64,000 nt of DNA, taken from NCBI RefSeq assembly GCF_020889785.1, contig NZ_JACMYK010000014.1:27976-91975 (forward strand), written 5' to 3'. The notes below the pieces were generated by a model. It saw only the letters and a list, made by a program, of their open reading frames with translations. It had not been told where the DNA came from and made no database searches. Origin of the DNA: Bradyrhizobium acaciae. Lineage in GTDB: Bacteria > Pseudomonadota > Alphaproteobacteria > Rhizobiales > Xanthobacteraceae. Shown in pieces: positions 9,558 through 17,349 of this stretch. Position 1 is the stretch's first letter, and the number at the start of each line of letters is the position of its first letter. The position numbers were made by a program, and so were the translations under genes.

Positions 9558-10283
9558 AATCAGGTAACCTTCCGAATACTAGCGCCGAGATCGCTCGGCT
9601 GCTGCGCCAACAAGCTCAGCCGATCTCGCCCAAGCGTCGCATGGTCTCGATCAGGCCAGTTATGGTCCGCATGCTTTGGGACGTAGCAACCGCCGGTCGG
9701 ATTGTGCTGGGACGTGATCCGATCGCCGACCGAAGTATGAGGGCTGCGAAGCAGTCCCCGGGGTCCGGTCGTGTCGAACCGGATCCAATCAAGCCAGTGC
9801 CGGTTGTTATTGATTGCTGTTGTACAGCAGCTGGAGTGGACTGCAGTTCCCGCAGGCGTGGCCGCGGCGGGACAATTGTCGCCGTGGTCTGTCATGTCGA
9901 ACATCCTTTGTCGGTCGGACGGTTCCCAGTCCCACGAAGTCAGCGTGGGGCGTGGAGCCTTGATGCCGTCGAACGCGCTCTTGCGAGTCAGGCGCCGTGT
10001 CCGTGCGGGAACGGTATGACGCCCGAATTCGCTCGATGGCTTTCAGATGGATCAGCTGCGCTTGGCCAGAGCATCGTGCCGATCCGCGGGTCGATGAAGT
10101 GGCCAGCATCACACGCGGCGCAGGCGACGGGGTGCACTTCGCTCGGGTGCGTCCGGCAGCAGTCCTTGAGCCCCATTGCCAGTATTTGGATACAAAAAGA
10201 TGATAGGACGCCAAGTCTTTCAATCTGCCACGTGTCTGAGCTTGACTGGAACGTCCTTTCTATCTCAAGCCGCCACCACTGTA
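9558..10283. other. Degenerate stretch beside the small conserved gene
   Basis: Several overlapping frames occur on the minus strand. One (9988-10176) has a Cys-rich start (CAACDAGHFIDPRIG). None is convincing as an intact gene. A decayed gene downstream of the tandem FixK boxes is possible. Confidence 0.35.
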
Positions 10284-10318
10284 TTGATGCAGGTCAAAAA
10301 GAAGTTGATGCACGTTAA
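10284..10318. promoter_or_regulatory. Tandem FixK boxes
   Basis: TTGATGCAGGTCAA (10284-10297) is a full match to TTGAT-N4-GTCAA. TTGATGCACGTTAA (10305-10318) differs in one half-site base. The centres are 21 bp apart, two helical turns. No intact gene starts within 150 bp on either side, so the target is unclear. Confidence 0.55.
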
Positions 10319-10485
10319 GATGGCGATTATCGATCAATCCCAACTTCAATCGCCGCCAATGTGGAAGCTTGTGCCGCCGCGAAACTTGCACGGTGCTTGG
10401 TCGTCTCGCAAGGCATTCCCGACCGCTCCGCCTGATTGCAAGGCGGCGGGCAAAGATATTTCCGACCGGCACGGGCGGCTGAAGA

Positions 10486-10704
10486 CTACCGGCGGCGGCT
10501 AGAACTGCCCGCACGTGGGCAAATGAGGCGAAGCGGCTTCATCTCGCTCGTGATGGTCCATCCTATCGCAGCAACCGAAAAACCGATGATCAGGCTGGCC
10601 GCAACCAAGGTTTCGATAAGCCCAAGCTTAAAGGCTTCCGCGCCATAACCGATCGCTACGATCAGCGCGGGCAAGACCAACGACAATGTGAGGCGAGCAA
10701 TCAA
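10486..10704 (-). CDS. Small two-helix membrane protein
   Basis: A 72-residue protein starting at a TTG (10704) behind a strong AAGGAGAT site with 6-nt spacing. It has two hydrophobic segments, about residues 4-20 (LTLSLVLPALIVAIGYG) and 30-50 (LVAASLIIGFSVAAIGW). A basic, Ser/Arg-rich tail ends the protein, so it is probably inner-membrane. A perfect FixK box lies 106 bp upstream, so it may be part of the micro-oxic regulon. I do not recognise a family. Confidence 0.6.
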   Translation of the reverse strand: MIARLTLSLVLPALIVAIGYGAEAFKLGLIETLVAASLIIGFSVAAIGWTITSEMKPLRLICPRAGSSSRRR

Positions 10705-10809
10705 CTTACCATCTCCTTCGACTCTCGCAGCTCAGTGACACGCGGGCGACATGATGCAATGCCCGTACGCTGCGCGGCCTGAACACTCGCACATTGCGCG
10801 TCCTAGATT

Positions 10810-10823
10810 TTGATTTTCATCAA
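10810..10823. promoter_or_regulatory. Perfect palindromic FixK/FNR box
   Basis: TTGATTTTCATCAA is a symmetric TTGAT-N4-ATCAA site. It lies 106 bp upstream of the small membrane-protein gene at 10486-10704 and points to it as target. Confidence 0.7.
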
Positions 10824-11159
10824 ACCCGCTACATGCTGGCGTATTGTGTGGATCGATGCGCGGCCCCGCCGGATGACCCGGTTTGCTAGGTGTTACCGGC
10901 AACGCACTGGCAGTTGCCACTCGCCCTCGTCCCGTTCCAAGCCCCCAATCGTCTCATGACAATTTTCTGGATCAGCGACTCAACTCTCCCGGCCCAACGC
11001 ACAGGAAGACGAGAGCTGTTGTTCCTGAGCCACCTCAATCAGATGTGATCCGCAAAGCCGACGCTTGTTGATTTGGAGCTTCTTCGGACGAAAGAGCACA
11101 CATCACCTACCCAAGCCTCGACCTTATCTCGATGGAGCGGTAATCTTTTTGGGTGCTGC
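10824..11159. other. Intergenic region between divergent FixK-box genes
   Basis: It separates the leftward membrane-protein gene from the rightward small gene at 11233. No gene was recognised inside. Confidence 0.45.
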
Positions 11160-11173
11160 TTGAGACAAATCAA
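11160..11173. promoter_or_regulatory. FixK box upstream of the 75-residue gene
   Basis: TTGAGACAAATCAA fits TTG(A)-N6-(T)CAA. It is 60 bp before the ATG at 11233, a typical class II activator distance. Confidence 0.65.
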
Positions 11174-11232
11174 ATACTCGCCTGACGCGGCTGGCAGAAT
11201 GCAGCATAAGAAACGCACTGGAACAAGGTATC

Positions 11233-11460
11233 ATGCCTTCATTTAACGTTCGGTTCATCAAGACCGTTTCTGACGACACCGGCCACGAGCATCGTGCCTG
11301 TCAGGCAGCGTTCCGAGTGGATGCGGCCTCGCTGAGTGCTGCTGCACAGCAGGCAGAAACTGATTTCTGCAAGCAAAAAGGTGTCCGCGATTGGACCATC
11401 TTCGCCGATGCGATGGAGCTTCAAACCGCGCTTGCAATGCCCCCAGCATGGGGTGGCTAA
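11233..11460 (+). CDS. Small conserved soluble protein, FixK-box linked
   Basis: A 75-residue cytoplasmic protein (start MPSFNVRFIKTVSDDTG) with no membrane segment. It is rich in Ala and charged residues, with two Cys and a Trp near the end (VRDWTIFADAMEL). The middle (AASLSAAAQQAETDFCKQKGV) looks like a single amphipathic helix. A FixK box lies 60 bp upstream. It stands in the same order before fixN as small hypothetical genes in other bradyrhizobia. I see no known domain. Small size and a modest GG ribosome site lower certainty slightly, but codon use looks coding. Confidence 0.7.
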   Translation: MPSFNVRFIKTVSDDTGHEHRACQAAFRVDAASLSAAAQQAETDFCKQKGVRDWTIFADAMELQTALAMPPAWGG

Positions 11461-11655
11461 CCCGAGCTCGGCGAGGGAGGTCTACGAATTTGGATCGCAG
11501 AGATACTCCGCGAATCCAGGCACCCAGCACATAAAACGTCTTTCCGAGTGTCGATCGAGACAACAGCTCGCGATGCTGCCGCCAATTGAGCAGGCGGGCC
11601 CTCTTGTCCGCGACATTCTCCGGTTCGCCGATTTTCTCCCACAGACGGGCCTTAT

Positions 11656-11669
11656 TTGATGGATGTCAA
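11656..11669. promoter_or_regulatory. FixK box driving the DUF6455-fixNOQP unit
   Basis: TTGATGGATGTCAA is an exact TTGAT-N4-GTCAA site, 49 bp before the start codon at 11718. It is the best candidate for the main promoter of the oxidase operon. Confidence 0.75.
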
Positions 11670-11717
11670 AAACAAGTCTGCCGCCGGCAGCTATGGCTGC
11701 TCTGAGGGGTATGACAC

Positions 11718-12146
11718 ATGGTTAGCCAATCTGGATATGTCCGTCGCCCTTGGAGGTTCAAGAATCTGCTCACCCGGTTACGAGCGAAGCTGTCCCGGAC
11801 AGCCGAATTGGCCTATTTGAGCGCGCAGGACATCGACGCGATCGCACGTGAACTTAATCTGTCCACATCCGACTTTCGAAAGATGGCGCAAAATCCGGGC
11901 TTTCCCGAACTCTTAAGCAAGCGCCTCGCACGTGCCGGCTTTTCCGAGAATGCGCTATCCGCCCGCTATGGAGACGTGTTGCGCGATTTGCAGCGGGTAT
12001 GCGGCCTGTGTCAGACCAAGATCCGCTGCGCGGCCGACCTCGAGCGGCATAAGCCTCTAAATCCCCTCAAAGGCTGCCCCAACGAACATACTCTGCGCGC
12101 GCTCGTACCTGATATCGGCAGCGGTCCGCAGCGTTTTGGCGATTGA
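11718..12146 (+). CDS. DUF6455-like small protein preceding fixN
   Basis: A 142-residue protein likely co-transcribed with fixNOQP (70 bp to fixN). The N-terminal 30 residues are basic. The body (LSAQDIDAIARELNLSTSDFRKMA) is helical. The C-terminal part has four spaced cysteines (CGLCQTKIRC and GCPNEH), which suggests a metal site or a disulfide pair. This layout resembles the DUF6455 family found beside cbb3 oxidase and denitrification genes in alphaproteobacteria. A perfect FixK box stands directly upstream. Function is unknown; a role in oxidase maturation is only a guess from context. Confidence 0.7.
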   Translation: MVSQSGYVRRPWRFKNLLTRLRAKLSRTAELAYLSAQDIDAIARELNLSTSDFRKMAQNPGFPELLSKRLARAGFSENALSARYGDVLRDLQRVCGLCQTKIRCAADLERHKPLNPLKGCPNEHTLRALVPDIGSGPQRFGD

Positions 12147-12215
12147 TCGCGCTCGATCGTCCCGTCCCCCGAAAATGTGATCTCCTGGCAAGCCCGCTTT
12201 CAAAGAGGCCAAGAC

Positions 12216-13910
12216 ATGACAAGCCCATCCATCGCCTCGAAATCCATGACCATGGGCGAAGCAGGCCTGATGTCGGTATTCGCCGTTTCTGCCTATGTTT
12301 GCTATTTCGCAGGAGCGATGGGGCACGATCCTGCGTTTACCTTCCACGCATTGATCTCGTCCGCCGCCAGCCTGGCCGCCGCAAGCGTTATCCTCAATCG
12401 CTACTACGAACGCCCGGCGCAATTGCCGCCGGCGCAGATCAAGGGGAGGCCGAATTACAATCTCGCTCCGATCAAATTCGCCTCAGTGATGGCGATGTTC
12501 TGGGGTATCGCAGGCTTTTCGGTCGGTGTGTTTATCGCCTCGCAACTTGCCTGGCCCGCACTGAATTTCGATCTGCCTTGGACGAGCTTCGGCCGACTCC
12601 GCCCGCTGCATACGTCGGCCGTGATCTTTGCGTTCGGCGGAAACGTGCTTATCGCGACCTCCTTCTACGTCGTGCAGAAGACCTGCCGCACGCGCCTTGC
12701 CGGCGATCTTGCGCCGTGGTTCGTGGTAGTCGGCTATAATTTTTTCATCTTGATCGCGGGCACCGGCTATCTGTTCGGCGCCACCCAGTCAAAGGAATAC
12801 GCCGAGCCCGAATGGTACGCCGATCTCTGGCTCACCATCGTCTGGGTCACTTATTTCATCGTGTTCCTGGCGACATTGGTGAAAAGGAAAGAGCCGCACA
12901 TTTTCGTCGCCAACTGGTTCTATCTCGCTTTTATCGTCACCATTGCGGTGCTCCACCTCGGCAACAATCCAGCATTACCGGTCTCCGTGTTCGGTTCGAA
13001 ATCCTACATCGCCTGGGGCGGCGTGCAGGACGCCATGTTTCAGTGGTGGTACGGCCACAACGCGGTCGGCTTCTTTCTGACCGCCGGCTTTCTGGCCATC
13101 ATGTACTACTTCATTCCGAAAAGAGCCGAGCGCCCGGTCTATTCCTACCGCCTCTCGATCATCCACTTCTGGGCGCTGATCTTCCTCTACATCTGGGCTG
13201 GCCCTCACCATCTACATTACACCGCGCTGCCGGATTGGACACAGACCCTGGGCATGACGTTCTCGATCATGCTGTGGATGCCCTCATGGGGCGGCATGAT
13301 CAACGGCCTGATGACGCTCTCGGGGGCGTGGGACAAGCTGCGCACAGACCCGGTGCTCCGCATGCTCGTGGTCTCGGTGGCCTTTTATGGCATGTCGACG
13401 TTTGAGGGCCCGACCATGGCAATCAAGGTCGTCAATTCGCTCAGCCATTACACCGACTGGACAGTCGGCCACGTGCATTCCGGCGCGCTGGGCTGGGTCG
13501 GATTTGTATCGTTCGGTGCGCTCTATTGCCTGATTCCCTGGCTTTGGAAGCGCGAGCTGTACAGCCTCAAGCTCGTCAACTGGCACTTCTGGATCGCCTC
13601 GATCGGGATCGTGCTCTACATCTCGGCGATGTGGGTGTCCGGTGTCCTGCAAGGCCTGATGTGGCGCGCCTATACCTCGCTAGGGTTCCTCGAATACTCG
13701 TTCATCGAGTCGGTCGAGGCTATGCATCCCTTCTACATCATTCGCGCCGCGGGCGGCGCAATGTTCCTGATTGGTGCGCTGATCATGGCCGCCAATCTCT
13801 GGATGACCGTGAATGCAAAGCAAACCGATCAGATCCAGGACACTGGAGCGCTCCAAGTCCCGGGGAATAGGTCATCGCATGTCTCTTTGGAACCGACACA
13901 AGATCTTTGA
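12216..13910 (+). CDS. fixN: cbb3-type cytochrome oxidase subunit I, FixN/CcoN
   Basis: Catalytic membrane subunit carrying low-spin heme b and the heme b3/CuB centre of the high-affinity oxidase used in nodules. The start at 12216 ([17 protein letters not shown]) has an AAAGAGG site 7 nt upstream. About a dozen membrane helices are visible. Conserved His lie in [38 protein letters not shown] and [19 protein letters not shown]. It is 564 residues, slightly longer than usual. The C-terminal tail runs 32 nt into fixO, and a TAG at 13868-13870 in another frame hints that the ancestral stop was lost by a small indel. The core looks functional. Confidence 0.96.
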   Translation: MTSPSIASKSMTMGEAGLMSVFAVSAYVCYFAGAMGHDPAFTFHALISSAASLAAASVILNRYYERPAQLPPAQIKGRPNYNLAPIKFASVMAMFWGIAGFSVGVFIASQLAWPALNFDLPWTSFGRLRPLHTSAVIFAFGGNVLIATSFYVVQKTCRTRLAGDLAPWFVVVGYNFFILIAGTGYLFGATQSKEYAEPEWYADLWLTIVWVTYFIVFLATLVKRKEPHIFVANWFYLAFIVTIAVLHLGNNPALPVSVFGSKSYIAWGGVQDAMFQWWYGHNAVGFFLTAGFLAIMYYFIPKRAERPVYSYRLSIIHFWALIFLYIWAGPHHLHYTALPDWTQTLGMTFSIMLWMPSWGGMINGLMTLSGAWDKLRTDPVLRMLVVSVAFYGMSTFEGPTMAIKVVNSLSHYTDWTVGHVHSGALGWVGFVSFGALYCLIPWLWKRELYSLKLVNWHFWIASIGIVLYISAMWVSGVLQGLMWRAYTSLGFLEYSFIESVEAMHPFYIIRAAGGAMFLIGALIMAANLWMTVNAKQTDQIQDTGALQVPGNRSSHVSLEPTQDL

Positions 13911-14613
13911 GAAGAACTCGATCCTCCTGATCGCAGGCATCCTTGCCGTGATCGCGATCGGGGGGCTGGTCGAGATCACGCCGCTGTTCTACCTCAAAAG
14001 TACGATGGAGGTCGTGGATGGCGTACGACCGTATACCCCGCTTGAGCTTGCAGGCCGCAACATCTACGTACGCGAAGGTTGCTATCTGTGTCACTCGCAG
14101 ATGATCCGGCCATTGCGTGACGAGGTCGAGCGCTACGGGCATTACTCGCTGGCCGCGGAGAGCATGTATGATCACCCGTTTCAATGGGGCTCGAAGCGTA
14201 CCGGCCCGGACCTCGCACGCGTCGGCGCGAAATATTCCGATGAATGGCACGTCGCGCATCTGACCAATCCGCGGGCCATCGTCCCGCGGTCCGTCATGCC
14301 CGGATACCCGACGCTGGCGCACACCGAGCTCGACCTGACCGTCATGGCCGCACATCTGCGCACCAACCGGGCGGTCGGTGTCCCCTATACCGAAGATCAG
14401 ATCAAGAACGCGGTCGCTGACTTGAAGACCCAGCTCGATCCTGACAGCGCGGACCTCGCCTCGTTCCAGAAACGCTATCCGAAGGCAGCTGTGCGCAATT
14501 TCGACGGAAGTGTTGGCAATCCGACCGAACTCGATGCGCTCATCGCCTACCTGCAGATGCTCGGTACGCTGATCGATTTCAAGCTCTACGACGAAAAAGC
14601 CAATCTGCGCTGA
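13879..14613 (+). CDS. fixO: cbb3 oxidase monoheme cytochrome c subunit, FixO/CcoO
   Basis: Membrane-anchored c-type cytochrome passing electrons to FixN. It has 244 residues from [13 protein letters not shown]. The N-terminal anchor helix ([18 protein letters not shown]) is followed by a periplasmic domain with one heme motif (CYLCH) and a distal Met ligand candidate in RSVMPGYP. Length and layout match the family. It overlaps the fixN tail by 32 nt, unlike the usual small gap. FixQ follows 11 nt later. Confidence 0.96.
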   Translation: MSLWNRHKIFEKNSILLIAGILAVIAIGGLVEITPLFYLKSTMEVVDGVRPYTPLELAGRNIYVREGCYLCHSQMIRPLRDEVERYGHYSLAAESMYDHPFQWGSKRTGPDLARVGAKYSDEWHVAHLTNPRAIVPRSVMPGYPTLAHTELDLTVMAAHLRTNRAVGVPYTEDQIKNAVADLKTQLDPDSADLASFQKRYPKAAVRNFDGSVGNPTELDALIAYLQMLGTLIDFKLYDEKANLR

Positions 14614-14624
14614 AGGACCTCGTG

Positions 14625-14789
14625 ATGAAAGCCGTCATTTCCATCGAGAACCTGGCGTCAAGCTTCGTCGTGAGCCTCTGGACGCCGTTGTTTGTCGGCA
14701 TCTTCATGGCCGTCGTTGTTTATGCGCTGTGGCCCGGCAATAAGCGGCGTTTTGACTCTGCGGCGCGCATGCCGCTGTGCCGGGATTGA
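14625..14789 (+). CDS. fixQ: cbb3 oxidase small subunit, FixQ/CcoQ
   Basis: A 54-residue protein too short for most ORF filters. It starts at ATG 14625 with an AAGGA site 7 nt upstream. One membrane helix (LWTPLFVGIFMAVVVYALW) precedes a short basic tail (PGNKRRFDSAARMPL), the standard CcoQ layout. It helps stabilise the oxidase complex. It lies between fixO and fixP with 11- and 6-nt gaps. Confidence 0.92.
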   Translation: MKAVISIENLASSFVVSLWTPLFVGIFMAVVVYALWPGNKRRFDSAARMPLCRD

Positions 14790-14795
14790 CAGACC

Positions 14796-15668
14796 ATGAC
14801 TGACCGCTACGACTTCGATCGGATCTCCGGCCGTTCCACGACGGGACACGAATGGGATGGCATAAAGGAGCTCAACACGCCGCTGCCGCGCTGGTGGATC
14901 TCGACCTTCTACGCCACCATCCTGTGGGCAATCGGTTATTGGGTCGTCTATCCGGCCTGGCCGCTCCTCTCCAGCTACACGACCGGCGTATTTCAACATT
15001 CGACCCGCGCGAGTGTCGTCAACGATCTTGCCGGGCTCGAGAGGCTGCGGGGCGAGAAGATGGCGGTTCTCGGCAAAGCGTCTCTGGCAGAGATCGAGAC
15101 GGATCCGGCCCTGCTGGCACTGGCCCGTGCCCGGGGCAAGACGGTGTTCGCGGACAATTGCGCGCCATGCCACGGCAGCGGCGGCGCAGGTGCCAAGGGT
15201 TATCCCAATCTCAACGACGATGACTGGTTGTGGGGCGGATCGCTCGATCAGATCCAGCGGACCATCCAGTTCGGCGCACGGTCCGGGCACGCCCAGGCCC
15301 ATGAGGGGCAAATGCTGGCCTTCGGCCGCGACGGCATCCTCCGGAAAGATGAGATCGCCACAGTAGCGAATTACGTGCGATCGCTGTCCGGCCTGTCAAC
15401 AGTCGCCAATTTCGATGCCGCGGCCGGCACAAGGATCTTTGCCGACAATTGTGCGGTCTGCCATGGCGAGAACGCCAAAGGCAACCATGAGCTCGGCGCG
15501 CCGAATCTGACGGACCACATTTGGTTGTACGGCTCGGACGAGGAGACGCTGATCGAGACGATCAGCTATGGCCGTGGGGGCATCATGCCGGCCTGGAACG
15601 GGCGCTTCGATCCCATCACGATCAAGGTACTTGCGGTCTATGTGCACTCGCTCGGTGGTGGACAATAG
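14796..15668 (+). CDS. fixP: cbb3 oxidase diheme cytochrome c subunit, FixP/CcoP
   Basis: Electron-entry subunit of the oxidase. It has 290 residues. The cytoplasmic N-terminus carries DGIKELNTPLPRWW, typical of CcoP, and is followed by one membrane helix (residues about 33-55). The periplasmic part has two cytochrome domains with heme motifs CAPCH and CAVCH. It is full length with no interruption and closes the intact part of the operon. Confidence 0.96.
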   Translation: MTDRYDFDRISGRSTTGHEWDGIKELNTPLPRWWISTFYATILWAIGYWVVYPAWPLLSSYTTGVFQHSTRASVVNDLAGLERLRGEKMAVLGKASLAEIETDPALLALARARGKTVFADNCAPCHGSGGAGAKGYPNLNDDDWLWGGSLDQIQRTIQFGARSGHAQAHEGQMLAFGRDGILRKDEIATVANYVRSLSGLSTVANFDAAAGTRIFADNCAVCHGENAKGNHELGAPNLTDHIWLYGSDEETLIETISYGRGGIMPAWNGRFDPITIKVLAVYVHSLGGGQ

Positions 15669-15723
15669 GTGAGATGAGCCGAGAAGCCACCGGCCCATCG
15701 ACGAGGCGCTAAATCACTCACCC

Positions 15724-16575
15724 GTGCCGGATGTAAGGTCGGCCATGAAGCTAGCCCTGAAAAAGACTGGTTCGCGCGATAACCCGTCGATCGGCGAAGA
15801 TGGGCCTCTCTATACAGCTCATAAGAAGGTCCAGCCGCAGAGATGGCGGCTGCTGGTGGTGTGTCTGGGCATCTACTATTTGCTGCCGTTCGTGCGTTGG
15901 CGTCGTTGCTTAGGCGTTCCTGACCAGGCGGTGTTGCTCGATTTACCGAACCGGCGATTCTACTTTTTCTTCATCGAGTTGTGGCCGCAGGAGCTTTACT
16001 ACTTCACGGGGCTACTCGTGCTTGCCGCGCTGGCACTATTCTTGATGAACGCGCTGGGCGGACGTATTTGGTGCGGCTATCTCTGTCCGCAAACGGCATG
16101 GACCGATCTGTTCTATGCGGTAGAGCGTTGGGTCGAGGACGATCGTCGCGACCGACTGAGGGCCGCCGCACGCCCGATGACAGTGGGACGGGCGCCAAAG
16201 CGCGTGCTGAAGCACGCGGTCTGGTTGATGATTGCTTGGTGGACCGGTGGTGCCTGGGTGCTCTACTTCGTCGACGCCCATACATTGGTGCGCGATCTGG
16301 CGACATTCCAGGCGCCCGCGATCTCCTATATCTGGATTGGTATCCTGACCGCTACAACATGCTTGTTAGCCGGCTACATGCGCGAACAGGTTTGCGTGTA
16401 CATGTGCCCCTGGCCACGCATCCAGGCCGCGCTCGCCGACGAGTGAGCACACTCAATGTCACCTACAAGTACGATCGCGGCGAACAGCGCTGCTCGTTGA
16501 AGAAGTCATTCGATCTGCGCGCGCGGGGCGAAAAGATCGGAGACTGCTCGATTGCAATCGCGCCCTCGCGGATGA
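15724..16575 (+). pseudogene. fixG: Broken fixG (CcoG-like ferredoxin/cupric reductase)
   Basis: Intact FixG/CcoG is a membrane iron-sulfur protein needed for copper delivery to the cbb3 oxidase. The first 240 codons are normal: membrane helices, IWCGYLCPQTAWTDLFY, and the second Cys pair in VCVYMCPWPRIQ. The expected Trp codon after ALADE is then TGA. A two-base insertion shifts the frame, so homology continues out of frame as LNVTYKYDRGEQRCSLKK through RGEKIGDC (about 16455-16545). It is lost before the ferredoxin cysteines. fixH, fixI and fixS are absent; an IS66 remnant follows. The end coordinate is approximate. Confidence 0.88.
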
Positions 16576-16686
16576 TGAGCCCGACGAGGCGCCGGTCCAA
16601 ATGCGTAATTGCGACGGTCCCCGCTGGGACGAGAGTGCTAGCTCGGCCGTTCCGGTGGACCGCGGCGCAACTGAGAGACGCGCGGT

Positions 16687-16995
16687 CCAAGGAGAGGCAG
16701 CGACAACTTGTTGAGCAGGGCAATTCGTGCAGACGCGATGCGGGAAGATTTGGCGATACCGGGCGAGGACGTGGGCGAACCAAGCCTTGGGTTGACCTTG
16801 TTAAGGCGACAGATCGTGATCATCGTCAACATGATGGGTGGCCCGGTTGGCGCCGCGCTGGCTGCCGGCAAAGGTCCAGTTCCACCTTCCAAAACGATAC
16901 CTCTCAATGCACGCTCGGCACAATTGTGGTCATGCAGATCCTGCCATCGTCGAGGAAGCAGGCGAAGTCGTCCCAGCGCACTCTCCGTGAATAGC
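16687..16995 (-). mobile_element. IS66-family transposase (TnpC) remnant
   Basis: Conserved IS66 C-terminal pieces occur in order but in three frames. YSRRVRWDDFACFLDDGRIC corresponds to RW-x-F-x-RFLDDGRI. NCAERALRGIVL corresponds to NNAAERALRGIAL. RWNWTFAGSQRGANRA corresponds to the FAGSDRGGERAA region, and LNKVNP plus AWFAHVLARY to the final LNxVDPxAWLADVLARI. No inverted repeats were found. It is an old scar sitting exactly where fixG homology ends, so it may mark the event that removed fixGHIS. Confidence 0.75.
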
Positions 16996-17281
16996 CGATG
17001 AGAGGGCGAATGAAGGAGGAGCGAATCGCGAAAGGCTCGTCGCGGATTTGCGAGAACGATCCGGATCAACTGTGGCTTGGCACCCATGCGTGCACCTGCG
17101 GCGCCGCCGTATGCCGCTTTGCAACCGGAGCGATGACGAGTCCTCGGCTCCCATGCCGGCGGAAGGCGTCATCGGCGGCAAGGAAGGCGCGTCCTGAAAC
17201 CGATGAAGCCCCGCGACGATCGAGAGCCGCGGGGCAGTTCCATTTTGCGGATGTGCGATGCAATGTTTCCCGCGCGACGGC

Positions 17282-17308
17282 CTCGTCAGCTTCTGGAAAG
17301 CCTATCCA
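17282..17308 (+). promoter_or_regulatory. tts box (TtsI-binding site) of the effector gene
   Basis: CTCGTCAGCTTCTGGAAAGC matches the recalled tts consensus TCGTCAGCTT-N-TCGAAAGCT at 17 of 19 fixed positions. It lies about 45 bp before the effector start codon. Confidence 0.85.
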
Positions 17309-17349
17309 GATAGGATCAGCTCAATTGATTTCTTGGACGTGAGGCTAGC

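Noticed and set aside
9641..10318. 225-codon plus-strand ORF in the tandem FixK-box region
   Set aside because: Reads as low-quality Arg/Ser/Cys-rich sequence with competing frames on the other strand.
12143..12156. TTGATCGCGCTCGA before fixN, FixK-like
   Set aside because: The second half-site is CGA instead of CAA, and a perfect box at 11656 already serves the unit.
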